Position numbers and translations under genes: made by a program
Part shown: positions 25,202 through 34,984 of the stretch, in pieces
Layout of the letters: every line of letters starts with the position of its first letter
Numbering within the stretch: position 1 is the first letter of the stretch
NCBI RefSeq assembly: GCF_016919405.1
Contig: NZ_CP070354.1
Coordinates: 504,001-568,000, forward strand
Source of the DNA: Ensifer sp. PDNC004
GTDB taxonomy: Bacteria > Pseudomonadota > Alphaproteobacteria > Rhizobiales > Rhizobiaceae
Length of the DNA stretch: 64,000 nucleotides
Direction: 5' to 3'
The notes under the pieces: generated by a model
Database searches by the model: none
Told to the model about the DNA's origin: nothing
The model's input: the letters and a program-made list of their open reading frames with translations, nothing else

Positions 25202-26217
25202 AGATCCGCCTTGACCACGTCGTCAAGACTTTCCAAACCTTCCGTGCCGTCAAGGACGTGTCGCTCGAGATCGAAAGTGGCGAGCTCGTCGCGCTGCTCG
25301 GGCCCTCCGGTTCCGGCAAGACGACGATATTGCGCATGGTCGCCGGGCTCGAATTCGCCGATGGCGGCCACATCTATTTCGGCGACCAGGATGCGACCGA
25401 CATCCCCGTGCGCGATCGCGGCGTCGGCTTCGTGTTCCAGCACTACGCGCTTTTCCCGCACATGACGGTGGCCCAGAACATCGCCTTCGGCATGGAGGTC
25501 TCGAAGGTCAAGCGCGACAAGGCGGCGATCCAGGTGCGGGTCGCTGAACTTTTGCGCCTGGTTCGCCTCGAAGGGCTCGGCGAACGGTTTCCTGCGCAGA
25601 TCTCCGGCGGCCAGCGCCAGCGCGTCGCCCTGGCCCGTGCGCTTGCCGTCGATCCCAAGGTGCTCTTGCTCGACGAGCCATTCGGCGCGCTTGATGCTAA
25701 TGTCCGGCGCGAGCTGCGGCGCTGGCTGCGCGAAATCCATACCCAGCTCGGCATCACCACGCTCTTCGTCACTCACGACCAGGAAGAGGCGCTCGATCTT
25801 GCCGACCGCGTGGTGATCCTGAAGGATGGCCACATCGTCCAGCAGGGAACGCCGGAGGAGGTCTGCCGCGAGCCGAAATCGGCCTTCGTCATGAAGTTCC
25901 TCGGCGATGCCAACATGCTGCCCGCCGAGGTGCGTGACGGTCGGGCCTATGCCGATGGCGTGGTCATCGACGCTGCAGGGATCGCCGACGGCAAGGCCGA
26001 GCTTTACGCCCGGCCGGTCGATCTCGATTGGGCGATCGGAGGTCCCGGCATCGCTGCCAATATCAGCCGGGTGATGGATCGCCCGGCCGGCCGCCGGGTG
26101 GTCGCGACGACCGAGCGCGGCGTGCCGTTGGAACTGGACTTGGAGCCGGAGCGGGTCGTGAAGGCCGGCGACACCGGCTACGTGACGCTGCGCCGCGCGA
26201 CGGTGTTTGCGATATAG
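25198..26217 (+). CDS. cysA: Sulfate/thiosulfate ABC transporter ATP-binding protein CysA
   Basis: 339 residues. Walker A GPSGSGKTT (about 36-44), Q-loop FQHYALFPHMTV, signature SGGQRQRVALARALA, Walker B LLLDEPFGALD and the switch histidine in VTHDQEEAL are all intact. The C-terminal 100 residues form a TOBE-like regulatory domain typical of CysA. The protein binds ATP and powers CysT/CysW on the cytoplasmic face. The gene is the last of the sbp-cysT-cysW-cysA operon and is followed by a convergent DUF2277 gene. Confidence 0.96.
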   Translation: MKIRLDHVVKTFQTFRAVKDVSLEIESGELVALLGPSGSGKTTILRMVAGLEFADGGHIYFGDQDATDIPVRDRGVGFVFQHYALFPHMTVAQNIAFGMEVSKVKRDKAAIQVRVAELLRLVRLEGLGERFPAQISGGQRQRVALARALAVDPKVLLLDEPFGALDANVRRELRRWLREIHTQLGITTLFVTHDQEEALDLADRVVILKDGHIVQQGTPEEVCREPKSAFVMKFLGDANMLPAEVRDGRAYADGVVIDAAGIADGKAELYARPVDLDWAIGGPGIAANISRVMDRPAGRRVVATTERGVPLELDLEPERVVKAGDTGYVTLRRATVFAI

Positions 26218-26284
26218 GTTGAGATGGCGCGGGCGGCGGCCAGGATTCACAGGCACGAAGGCCGCGTCCAGCCTCTTGCCGCCG

Positions 26285-26551
26285 TCAGGCGAAGCGGACG
26301 GCGTTCCGTGCGCGCGCCTTGGCGGCTTCTTCCTCGCGGTTGCGTGGGGGCTGTGACGTCTCGAGTGCGTCGAGCAGTTCCTGCGCGCATGCGGCAATCG
26401 AATTGACGGCATGCTCGAACGCCGCTTCGTTCCGCTTGGATGGCTTGTTGGTTCCGCTCAGCTTGCGCACGAACTGCAGTGCAGCGTCATGGACCTCGGC
26501 GTTCGTCGCCGGCGGCTCGAAATTGAACAGGGGTTTGATGTTTCGGCACAT
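26285..26551 (-). CDS. DUF2277 protein
   Basis: 88 residues matching the DUF2277 pattern: MCRNIKPLFNFEPPATNAEV, then AALQFVRKLSGTNKPSKRNEAAF and a final helix ending LLDAL. The MCRNIKxLxNFEPPAT start is diagnostic. Members are small cytoplasmic proteins of unknown function found across many bacterial phyla. The fixed CRNIK motif suggests metal or nucleotide contact, but nothing is proved. The C-terminal extension rich in charged residues (REEEAAKARARNA) is outside the conserved part. Confidence 0.9.
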   Translation of the reverse strand: MCRNIKPLFNFEPPATNAEVHDAALQFVRKLSGTNKPSKRNEAAFEHAVNSIAACAQELLDALETSQPPRNREEEAAKARARNAVRFA

Positions 26552-26672
26552 GACGGTCTCCCGGTCCTCTTCGTTCTCGCTCCTGTCGAAGCCCGGATCT
26601 TAGTGCCCGTTCCTCATCAGCGAAAGACCTTTACCGTCGGCTGCCCGCAATCCGACCGTTGGCCGGCTCCGC

Positions 26673-28034
26673 TCAAGAGTTCCGGCCGTTCTGTGCCAGG
26701 CGCATGCCGGCCGCGCGTCCACCGCTCGGCACCACGACGATCTGCTTGACCTTGCCCTGCTTGAAGGCGGTCAGGAACCGCGGATAGTCGGCGAAGGCGA
26801 CGCAGCCATGGGATTCCGCGCGCTTGCCGCGCAGCAGGTAGCTATGCGTCAGGAAGCCGTCGCGGCCGTGCTTGTTCCGTCCGTCGACCGGCAGCATGCG
26901 GATCGCTTCGACCCCGTGGAAACGGGTTTCGCGCATCCTGAGATTATAGGTGTGCGGCGGCGTCGGCCCGGTCATCTTGACGTCGACGTAGCGTGGGTTG
27001 TCGGCCATCTTGCCGATACCGGAATGGGCCTCGAGTACGCTGCCGTCAGGCATATAGACCTTGGCGGCGGTGATGTCGTAGACGGCGACGCCGTTGCCGG
27101 CTTTCGCTCCGCCGCCAAACATGTTGCGCAGCGCCTGGCCGAAGCCGGTGCCGGCACTGTTTTCGGTCGGATCTTCCGGTCGCGCATAGGCAAGCTTCTG
27201 CTTCTTCGGCGCTTCATCCTCGTCTGCCTTGGCGGTCTCTTCTTCCTTTTTCACCGCCGCGGCTTCCGCCTGTTTGGTCGCAGGTTTTTCGTCTTCGGCG
27301 GGCGGCTTTTCCGCCTGCGCGGTGCGGGGGCGGAATTGCGGCATGGGACCGACCGAGGGCGTGTCCTCATGGCTCGGCAGGGCGGACGTGTCTTCAGTCT
27401 CGTCCTGGTCCTGGTCCGGCTGTTCGGCGAGATCGTCCTCGGACGGTGCCGTCAACAAAGCGGAAAAGGCGCTGCCTTCCACGTGGCTCTGGGATGGGGT
27501 GGCGTAGGCGAGTTGGACCGGATATTGGGCCGCGGCAACGCTGGCGATCGGCGCGAAGCGTTCCGGCGCCGGCAGGCCAATCGTTGCGGCCTGGCGGCGG
27601 GCCTCGGTCGAGGGAGTGGAGTTGCTTGCGACTTTCTCGGACGCCAGTACGGCCTTTTTCACCGCGGCTGCGATCCGGGCACTTTTGCCGATCGTTTCCG
27701 CGTCCATCGGGAACAGGGGATCGGACGCGAACCTCGCCTCGCTGGGAGCGAGGCTTGCGACCATGACTGGCTGCGCCGCGGCGGCGGCCACGAGCCGCGT
27801 CGCCTGGTTGGTTCTGGCGTGTTTGTCCCAGACGCGCTCTTTGGTCTTCTCAGCCAAATGCAGCTGCGGCTTCGGCAGCAGGCGGCCGGAACCATGCGCG
27901 TAGGAATTGCCGATCGCGGCCATGCCGACAAGCGACCACGCAGCCGCGCCGACGAGGGCGGTGCCGCAGCAAGTGATCAGCAATGGGCGCAACAGACGGT
28001 GCAAAGACTGTGGGCGAATGATCTTACTCAACAA
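26673..28034 (-). CDS. Membrane-anchored DUF2778/Tlde1-type L,D-transpeptidase-like protein
   Basis: 453 residues. An N-terminal anchor (LLITCCGTALVGAAAWSLVGM) is followed by a long low-complexity linker rich in A, E, K and P (about 60-290). The C-terminal domain (about 300-440) reads GVAVYDITAAKVYMPDGSVLEAHSG with long gaps to GRDGFLTHSYLLRG and RAESHGCVAFADY. The HGC motif supplies the catalytic cysteine. DUF2778 (Tlde1) was described as an antibacterial type VI effector with L,D-transpeptidase and carboxypeptidase activity on peptidoglycan. Here the anchor and linker point to a resident periplasmic wall enzyme instead. No immunity-like gene lies beside it. Confidence 0.85.
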   Translation of the reverse strand: MLSKIIRPQSLHRLLRPLLITCCGTALVGAAAWSLVGMAAIGNSYAHGSGRLLPKPQLHLAEKTKERVWDKHARTNQATRLVAAAAAQPVMVASLAPSEARFASDPLFPMDAETIGKSARIAAAVKKAVLASEKVASNSTPSTEARRQAATIGLPAPERFAPIASVAAAQYPVQLAYATPSQSHVEGSAFSALLTAPSEDDLAEQPDQDQDETEDTSALPSHEDTPSVGPMPQFRPRTAQAEKPPAEDEKPATKQAEAAAVKKEEETAKADEDEAPKKQKLAYARPEDPTENSAGTGFGQALRNMFGGGAKAGNGVAVYDITAAKVYMPDGSVLEAHSGIGKMADNPRYVDVKMTGPTPPHTYNLRMRETRFHGVEAIRMLPVDGRNKHGRDGFLTHSYLLRGKRAESHGCVAFADYPRFLTAFKQGKVKQIVVVPSGGRAAGMRLAQNGRNS

Positions 28035-28290
28035 CGCAAATCAAGCCAGAAAATCTCACAAAGGCTCTCACCCCGGCGATCGAACGCCGCTGCGCGATTT
28101 CTGGATTGTCCCCTTCTTGACGACTGATGGACAAAAGATGGAGAAGTATGGTTAAATTTTGCTTTCCAACCGCCGAAATAGACCCCAGATCGATTTTCTT
28201 TCGCCGAAAAGGCCCATTTTGGCCGCTTTCCGGACCGTTTTCACGCGCGCGAGGTTTAAGCCTGCCTGTTACAATACCGTGGATTGCAGC

Positions 28291-29632
28291 TCAGATGCGC
28301 GCGCCTTGGAAGGCCAGCCGGAAGCAGGCGCCCCCGCTCGGGGTGGTCAGGATGCTCACACGGCCATTGTGTCGCTCCGTGATCTGCAGAACGAGATTGA
28401 GGCCAAGACCAGCGCCGCGTTCCCGTGGATTGAGGCGGTAGAAAGCCTCAAAGACGCGCTCGCGTTCCGCCTCCGGAATGCCAGGGCCGTCGTCGCTGAC
28501 TTTGATCACGCCGCCTGGCTCGACCCGCACGACGATCATGCCCTGGTTTCCCGCATGCTCGATCGCGTTCTGGACGAGATTGGTAACCGCGCGTTCGAGC
28601 GAGACTGCGTCTCCCTGTATCATCGACTGCTCCGTGTTTTGCTCGAACGACAGATCGTAGCCCTCGTCGATGGCAAGCGGAGCGAGGTCCGCGGCGACGT
28701 TGCGGCAGAGCGCGACGAGGTGGCGGACGTGAACGGCCTGGCATTGGCTTCCAGCCGCTGCAGGTCGAGCAGCTGTTCGGCGAGCGCCGATATCCTCTCG
28801 CAGTCTGAGATCAGCCGGTCGCGCTCCGGCCCGGAGGCGAGCAGGTCGAGGCGCGCCTGAAGAATGGCCACAGGCGTTCGCAACTCATGGGCGGCGTCGA
28901 GGATGAAGCGCTGGTGTTGGCCAGGACTGGAGCGCGCTGTTGATGCTGCGCACGAGCGGACGGACCTCGCTCGGCACCGCCGTTTCGGCCAGCCGGTGGC
29001 TTCGGTGCGTCCTGTCGATCTCGTCCGTTTCGCGCGCGAGATCGCAGATGCCCCGGATCGCCCGGTTGACGATGCGCGGCACCGAAAAGATCGTGACGAG
29101 CGCGAGCAGCACCAGCATCGGCGCGACGAACAGGCGAGAGAACGAAAAGATGAGCGAAGGTTGGCTCAGAAGCGTTCCCTGTCCGAATACGGTGAAGCTG
29201 CCTTCCTCGTTTGTCATGCGCCGGATGACAGCGAGATAATCCGATGGCGGGCCGTCGTCGCGGATGTCCGAATAGGTCATCCGGTCGAGCGCCACCGTCA
29301 TGCCGCGGTAAATCTCCGGCACGTCGCCGGACTGGACGATTTCGCCGCTGTCGCTGCGCGATGAACCAGAAATGCAGTTGTTCGCGGTGAACGCGCGCCA
29401 GGTCCGCGGTGTCAGCAAGTTCGAGCTTGCCGCCAGCGCCCCGCTTTGTCGCGCGGAACGCCGTCTCGACCGGGGTAGGACTGACGAGCGCGCCGCCTTC
29501 GTCAGCGACCACCAGCAGCGTAACGAAGGACAGGCCGAACGCGAGAAGCACCGCCAGCTGCAGGACCAGCAGAGGCGCGATGAGAAGCTGCTTGAGAGAC
29601 CGTGGCCAGAGCTTCCACACCATCCGCACCAT
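28291..29632 (-). pseudogene. Sensor histidine kinase broken by three frameshifts
   Basis: Four consecutive frames encode pieces of one kinase. Piece 1 is the N-terminus with a membrane segment (LLIAPLLVLQLAVLLAFGLS), up to about 29360. Piece 2 is a periplasmic part and the second membrane segment (FVAPMLVLLALVTIFSVPRI) plus HAMP, up to about 28930. Piece 3 holds the phospho-accepting H-box (DAAHELRTP) and dimer helices, up to about 28744. Piece 4 is the ATPase domain with LVQNAIEHA, VSDDGPGIP and RGAGLGLNLV. Each junction is a one-base-type shift inside conserved sequence. No response regulator is adjacent. It is a decayed gene, unless the assembly has indel errors. Confidence 0.85.
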
Positions 29633-29799
29633 GTTTGTTGGACCGGCTACGCCGTTCGGCTGACGCTTGTTTTGACGCGGCAAAAACCGATGCCAGTAAA
29701 ACCGTGCGGAGACGATTGTAAACAGGAGGTTGCACGGACATTACGCGGACAGGCGGGGGAGGTGCGAGCGGGTTTGACGATCGCTCACGCCGTTCCATC

Positions 29800-30261
29800 T
29801 CAAGACGTTGACTTGTCCCTGGCCCTGGCGAAATCGACGAATGCCCTGAGTGCTGCCGGCATCTGCCGTCGGCTCGGATAATAGAGATAGAAACCGCCGA
29901 CCAGGTCGTTGTCGACGACGATCTCGATGTTGAGCTTCGGATGACTTTCGAGAAATCGCGCGACGAGGGGCAGAAGCACCATTTTTGCCGAAGCGCGTGC
30001 CGTGTTGAGCCTCAGCCGGCCGATCGGCGCCCCCCGAAAATTGTTGAGGTCGTCAAGCGCGTCCTCGATGTCGCGGAAGGCGGGCGCGACACGGGCGAGC
30101 AGAAGTTCCCCCGCTTCGGTCAGTGCGACGCTGCGGGTGGCGCACGGTTTCCGTTTCGACGGATTTCGAACTGGCGGTTTGAACGAAGAGCGGACACCGA
30201 GCTCCTTCGCAATGTCGATGTCCGCAATCGGGACACCCGGGCGCAGTTCCGGGCTTACCAT
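29800..30261 (-). pseudogene. LysR-family regulator remnant with internal deletion
   Basis: The reading contains ATRSVALTEAGELLLARVAP, the end of a LysR helix-turn-helix domain, and IGRLRLNTARASAKMVLLPL, the start of the effector domain. It then jumps from IVVDNDLV directly to GGFYLYYPSRRQMPAALRAF, the far C-terminal end, so about 130 residues are missing in frame. The first part of the DNA-binding domain is replaced by unrelated residues. The gene cannot make a working regulator. Confidence 0.75.
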
Positions 30262-30457
30262 CCGAGGTCGAGCTCCCCGGGCATGCCGGAAATGCCTCGA
30301 CCAAGACGACCACTACCGCCAGGCCAGCCGCCGCACCGTTTGAGGAAAACGGCGCGGCAGAAGGCGACCGTGCTTGTTATTCGCGGACGGTCCGGGTTCG
30401 TGCCGTGCCTTGAGCCGGTTTGATCTGCAAAATCTGCAGCCATTTTACCCAAGGCGC

Positions 30458-30485
30458 TTGCTGGGCGATTAAACATGAGTATAAA
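30458..30485 (+). promoter_or_regulatory. Candidate promoter of the FecI-like sigma gene
   Basis: TTGCTG (30458-30463), a 16-base spacer and TATAAA (30480-30485) lie in the 341-base gap 30262-30602. An 8-bp hairpin (CCTGCGGC/GCCGCAGG, 30499-30523) follows in the presumed leader. The direct repeat TCTGCAaaaTCTGCA around 30424-30438 is just upstream. No clear Fur, RirA or Irr box was seen by eye. Confidence 0.4.
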
Positions 30486-30602
30486 AGACAAGTATTAGCC
30501 TGCGGCATCAATCAAGCCGCAGGATCCCCCGCGAAGTTTGCGCCATGCCCGTCGAAATCCACTCCCAAGACCGCCGCGTCGCGCTTCGCTAGGAAGGGCA
30601 GC

Positions 30603-31118
30603 ATGGTGGCAAATTCTCTCAATCACTGGCTCGGCCTGCTCTTCAGGCGCCACCACAAGGAGGTGGTGCGGTACGCCTCGCGCCTGATCGGTAACCGGGA
30701 CGACGGTGAGGAAGTGGTTCAGAACGCCTATCTGCGCATGGTGAGGGTCGACCGCCGCAATGTCGAGCATCCGCGTTCCTACCTGTTCAAGGCAGCCCGA
30801 AATGCGGCGATCGACTTTCGTATCAAGCTGGAGCGGGAGTGGTCGCGCCGGGTCGAACTGAACCAGGCAGACCGCCTGTCGTCGTCGGACGACTTTGCGC
30901 TGCGGCTGGAATTTCGCGACAAGGTAGCAGCCCTATCCGTACTCTTGAACGAACTGCCGATCGCCTGCCGGACGGCTTTTATCATGAACAAGGTCGAGGG
31001 CCATTCGCACCGGGAAATAGCCGAAACACTTGGCATCTCGGTCAGCATGGTTGAAAAGCACATGCTGCGTGCGCTGTGCCATTGCCGCGACGTGCGGCGC
31101 GAGATGGACCATGTCTGA
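30603..31118 (+). CDS. ECF sigma factor, FecI type
   Basis: 171 residues from ATG 30603, which has AGGAAGGG upstream. Region 2 reads LLFRRHHKEVVRYASRLIGN, then DDGEEVVQNAYLRM and RSYLFKAARNAAID. Region 4 reads ALSVLLNELPIACRTAFIMN, then KVEGHSHREIAETLGISVSM. This is the iron-starvation (FecI-like) ECF group: FKAARNAAID and HREIAETLGIS are typical. It should direct transcription of the receptor gene at 32236 when FecR relays occupancy. Its stop overlaps the FecR start by eight bases. Confidence 0.93.
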   Translation: MVANSLNHWLGLLFRRHHKEVVRYASRLIGNRDDGEEVVQNAYLRMVRVDRRNVEHPRSYLFKAARNAAIDFRIKLEREWSRRVELNQADRLSSSDDFALRLEFRDKVAALSVLLNELPIACRTAFIMNKVEGHSHREIAETLGISVSMVEKHMLRALCHCRDVRREMDHV

Positions 31119-32109
31119 AAGGGCGATGAAACCCGCATCGACGGCAACGCACTGTCCTGCGAAAGACATCTCCGACGCGGCGCTCGGCTGGGTCGTCCGG
31201 CTCCATTCCGGTGAGGCGACCGTAGACGACCAACGCGCCTATGAGGCGTGGCGCGGACAAAGCGCAGAGCACGAGGCGGCAGCGGTGGAAGCGGAAGCCT
31301 TGTGGGACGATGCGGCACATCTGCGCCGCGATCGCCGCACCGGCCTCATCTATCCCGGCCGCGACACCGCGCTCCTTTCACGACGCCGCCTTCTGACCGG
31401 CGCGGTCGGCATCGCTGTCCTGGGCGGCGGGCTTGCCGCTTCGCGCCCCTGGCTGCGCATCCTCGGCTCCGATTACGCGACAGCCACGGCAGAGACCCGT
31501 TCTATCGACCTGCCCGACGGGTCGAGGGTGATCCTCAACGCGCGCACGGCGATGGATGTGGATTTCGACGAGCGGGCCCGCCGGGTGGTTTTGAAGGAAG
31601 GCCAGGCATTTTTCGACGTGGCGGCGGACGCGCGGCCGTTTCAGGTTGCCTCAGGTGAAACCATTGTCACGGCCCTTGGAACCGCTTTCGATGTGGACGC
31701 CAATGCCGCCGATGGTTCGCTCGGCATTGCCGTGACCCGTCATTCCGTTCGCGTATCGCCAATGGCTGGCGGCGACCTCATGGGCGTTACGCTCGCCGAA
31801 GGGGAGCGTGTGTCGGTCGGTGGTGACGGCGCCATCGGCAGCCCTGCCGTGCAGGATCCGGCAATCGCGCTCGCTTGGCAGTCCGGCATGTATGTCGCCG
31901 AAAACCGCCGGCTCGGCGACGTCGTCGCGGCCCTCAACCGCTATCATGGCGGCTGGATCGTCTTCAGTCACGACCGCTTGAAATCGACGCTGGTCAGCGC
32001 CGTTTTGGATTTGAGAACGCCGGACGCCTCGCTTGCAGCGCTTGCGTCCGGCCTGCCGATCCGGGTCACACGCATGACCCGCTTCGTGACACTGATCTCG
32101 GCGGTCTAG
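31111..32109 (+). CDS. FecR-type anti-sigma/sigma regulator
   Basis: 332 residues. The cytoplasmic N-terminus contains DAALGWVVRLHSGEATVDDQ and YEAWRGQSAEHEAA (FecR N-terminal domain, DUF4880). One membrane segment spans about residues 90-107 (TGAVGIAVLGGGLAAS). The periplasmic FecR domain reads TRSIDLPDGSRVILNARTAM and KEGQAFFDVAADARPF. The last part (AENRRLGDVVAALNRY) is a short secretin-and-TonB-like segment that touches the receptor's signalling domain. It passes the signal from receptor to sigma factor. Overlap with the sigma gene indicates coupled synthesis. Confidence 0.93.
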   Translation: MSERAMKPASTATHCPAKDISDAALGWVVRLHSGEATVDDQRAYEAWRGQSAEHEAAAVEAEALWDDAAHLRRDRRTGLIYPGRDTALLSRRRLLTGAVGIAVLGGGLAASRPWLRILGSDYATATAETRSIDLPDGSRVILNARTAMDVDFDERARRVVLKEGQAFFDVAADARPFQVASGETIVTALGTAFDVDANAADGSLGIAVTRHSVRVSPMAGGDLMGVTLAEGERVSVGGDGAIGSPAVQDPAIALAWQSGMYVAENRRLGDVVAALNRYHGGWIVFSHDRLKSTLVSAVLDLRTPDASLAALASGLPIRVTRMTRFVTLISAV

Positions 32110-32235
32110 CCGGTTTCATTTTTTTTTCGAACGCGGTTGCGGATTTTTGGGTGCCGCCTCGTCTCGGCTTTTGAGGGATGTGTCCTGCCAGCAGGAATAC
32201 CGGTCCCTGGCTCAAAGCATGGGAATAGGGATCAG

Positions 32236-34929
32236 ATGTCCAGACAAACGGGGCGAAACAAACTTCTCGGCGCGGTCGTGGTCGCAACCACGGCGGTCGG
32301 TTCACTTCAAACGGCAGTGCCGGCTCTGGCACAACAGGAGCGGTCGGCTCGCTCCGGTGCCATCACTTTCGACATTCCGGCGCAATCCCTGACCGCGGCG
32401 CTTACGGCATTTGCGCGGCAGTCGGGGCTGAAACTCGCCTATTCGGCATCGCTGACCCAGGGAAAATCCGCGCCTGCCGTCAACGGGCCGATCGCGCCGG
32501 CCGAGGCGCTGTCGCAGCTTTTGTCCGGCACCGGCCTCTCCTATAGCCTGAGCGGCGGGACCGTCACGATTACCGAGCGCGTTTCCGGTGCGCACGCGGC
32601 CGGTGCTGCCGACGGTGCGACGATGCTTGCGCCGATCGTCGCCGGCGGCGGCATCATCAATCCGGTCAATGCGCCCTACGAAACGGCTGCGCCGACCGCT
32701 TACATCTCGGAAGAAAACATCGACCGCTTCCGCGGCTCGAGCCCGGCAGACATTTTCCGCGGCACGCCGGGCGTGCTCTCCGGCGAAGCGCGCAACGGCG
32801 CGGGCGCCGTCGATGTCAACATCCGCGGCATGCAGGGCATGGGGCGTGTCGCTGTCACTGTCGACGGCGCCAGCAATTCGGCCACGGTCTACCAGGGCTA
32901 TCAGGGCATCTCCAACCGGACCTTCGTCGATCCGGATTTCCTGGGCGGCGTCGATATCACCAAGGGCTCGGACGTTGCATCGAGCGGCATCGCCGGCACG
33001 GTGGCGATGCGCACGCTGGACGCCGGCGACATCGTGAAGGAGGGGCGGACATTCGGTCTCCGGGTCAAGGGCGGCTTCGGCACGAATACCTCCACGCCGC
33101 CGCCGGCCGGCACCACCGCCGGCTATGCCTGGCCGGGTGGCACCTGGGCGCCTCCGGTCGCTACGGCAAAGAGCGACGGAATGGACCGCCCCTCGTTCTT
33201 CGATCCAACCAGCGGCTCGGGCAGCATCGTCGGCGCGATGCAGGAGGAAAACGTCGACCTCCTTGCCGGCTACGCCTATCGCCGCCAGGGCAACTATCAT
33301 GCCGGCAGCAACGGACCTTCGGCAGTGCCAGTGAGCATGGGGCCGCGGCCATTCTGCTATGAAAGCGGCGTATGCCTGCCGCCCGCCCGGGGCTGGAAGG
33401 ACTACATCGAGAACATCGGCATCGCCAACTACCGCGCCGGCGAGGAGGTGTTCAACACCCAGCTCCAGACAAAGTCGTATCTCGCCAAGGGCACTGTCCG
33501 TTTCGAGGACGGTCACAGCCTGCAGTTCGGCTACAACGGGTTTCGCAGCGAGGCCGGCGACCTCCTGGCGTCGCGCCTGACCTCGGACCGGGGCCAGGCC
33601 ATACAGCAGGGCCAGACCGCCGGAACGAAGGTCGATGCCGGCACGCTTCGCTACGGCTGGAAGCCTGACGACAATGACCTGATCGATCTCAAGGCCAATC
33701 TCTGGGCCACGCGGCTGGAACTGCGCAATCCCCGGCGGAGCGGCGTGCTCTATCCGCAGCCCGGAGATTTCGGCCTGCCCGCGGATTTCCGCACCGGCTC
33801 CGATACCTTCATGTGGGGCGCCGATGTCGCAAACACGTCGGCCTTGACGACCGACTACGGCCCGCTCGACCTGACCTACGGCCTGTCGTTCCTGAGCGAG
33901 GATACGCGACCGAGCAAGTTCACGCCGGAACTCGAGACATGGCTCGACCTTCGCGACGGCACGCGGCAGGAGGCGGCCGCCTTCGCCAAGGCCGCCTGGA
34001 AAGCCACCGATTGGCTGACGATCAATGGTGGCCTGCGCTACCAGCACTACTGGACAGAGGATCGAAACGCTCCGGAACAGGTCCGCCCCGGCTACACCTA
34101 CGACACGGCGCTCAGCGACGGCGGCTTCAGCCCGTCGGTGGGCGTGATGTTGGAGCCCTTCGACGGCACGCAGTTTTATGTGAACTACTCGAACGCGCTG
34201 CGCTCGCCGAGCATCTTCGAGGGCGTTTCGGCCTTCACCATGAACGTCAATTCCAACCTGCGCCCGGAACGGTCGAGCAACTGGGAGGTGGGCACCAATC
34301 TCAGGCGTGACGGCGTGTTTTCAGCCGACGACCAGGCGATGATGAAGCTCGGCTTCTTCGACTGGAATGTCGACAACTACATCTCGCGCGAATGGTATAC
34401 CGATCCGCGCGGTATCTCCGGCATGCGCATCCACAACATTGCCGGCGCGCATTTCCAGGGCATAGAGCTGTCCGGTCGCTATGAACGCGGCGGCTTTACC
34501 GCCGAGCTTGCCGCCAACTACTACACCGATGTCGAGTTTTGCCGGACGGCGACCACCTGCGGAAACAAGTCGCTCTATGCCGACTACGCCACCAACCAGG
34601 TGCCGCCGGAATACACGGTCGCGTTGACGCTGTCGCAGACGTTACTCGACGATGCCCTGACAGTCGGCGGGCGGATTTCGCGCACCGGATCGCGCGCGAT
34701 CGGCCATGGCGACGTAACCGCCCAGGGCGCTTCGCAGTTCATCTCGCTGATCAACTGGAAGCCCTATACGCTTGTGGACGCATTCGCCGAATACCGGATC
34801 AACGAGAGCCTAACGGCGAGCTTCCGCATCGAGAACCTGACCGACGCCTATTATGTCGATCCCTTGAGCCTGGTGCAGCAGCCCGGCCCGGGACGTACCT
34901 TCTACGCGTCGCTGAAGGCGGCGTTCTAA
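32236..34929 (+). CDS. TonB-dependent receptor with signalling (STN) domain, probably heme or siderophore uptake
   Basis: 897 residues from ATG 32236. A signal peptide ends near PALAQQ. Residues about 38-115 form the STN domain (ITFDIPAQSLTAALTAFARQ), which contacts the FecR protein. The plug follows (EENIDRFRGSSPADIFRGTP, then VDVNIRGMQGMGRVAVTVDG), then a 22-strand barrel ending in a terminal aromatic (FYASLKAAF). The plug VYQGYQG and the ending YYVDPLSLVQQPGPGRTFYA resemble the heme/hemoglobin-receptor group. Uptake is driven by TonB-ExbBD, which is not in the window. The 126-base gap to fecR may carry the ECF promoter. Heme as ligand is a guess from similarity. Confidence 0.9.
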   Translation: MSRQTGRNKLLGAVVVATTAVGSLQTAVPALAQQERSARSGAITFDIPAQSLTAALTAFARQSGLKLAYSASLTQGKSAPAVNGPIAPAEALSQLLSGTGLSYSLSGGTVTITERVSGAHAAGAADGATMLAPIVAGGGIINPVNAPYETAAPTAYISEENIDRFRGSSPADIFRGTPGVLSGEARNGAGAVDVNIRGMQGMGRVAVTVDGASNSATVYQGYQGISNRTFVDPDFLGGVDITKGSDVASSGIAGTVAMRTLDAGDIVKEGRTFGLRVKGGFGTNTSTPPPAGTTAGYAWPGGTWAPPVATAKSDGMDRPSFFDPTSGSGSIVGAMQEENVDLLAGYAYRRQGNYHAGSNGPSAVPVSMGPRPFCYESGVCLPPARGWKDYIENIGIANYRAGEEVFNTQLQTKSYLAKGTVRFEDGHSLQFGYNGFRSEAGDLLASRLTSDRGQAIQQGQTAGTKVDAGTLRYGWKPDDNDLIDLKANLWATRLELRNPRRSGVLYPQPGDFGLPADFRTGSDTFMWGADVANTSALTTDYGPLDLTYGLSFLSEDTRPSKFTPELETWLDLRDGTRQEAAAFAKAAWKATDWLTINGGLRYQHYWTEDRNAPEQVRPGYTYDTALSDGGFSPSVGVMLEPFDGTQFYVNYSNALRSPSIFEGVSAFTMNVNSNLRPERSSNWEVGTNLRRDGVFSADDQAMMKLGFFDWNVDNYISREWYTDPRGISGMRIHNIAGAHFQGIELSGRYERGGFTAELAANYYTDVEFCRTATTCGNKSLYADYATNQVPPEYTVALTLSQTLLDDALTVGGRISRTGSRAIGHGDVTAQGASQFISLINWKPYTLVDAFAEYRINESLTASFRIENLTDAYYVDPLSLVQQPGPGRTFYASLKAAF

Positions 34930-34944
34930 GTCCGCAATCCGATT

Positions 34945-34974
34945 GATGGTCGCGCCGGGACAGGCGCGGCCATC
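34945..34974. terminator. Hairpin between convergent receptor and MFS genes
   Basis: GATGGTCGCGCC pairs with GGCGCGGCCATC over 12 bp (one G-U) around a six-base loop, between two converging genes. No T-run on either side. Confidence 0.55.
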
Positions 34975-34984
34975 AGCGGTGCTG

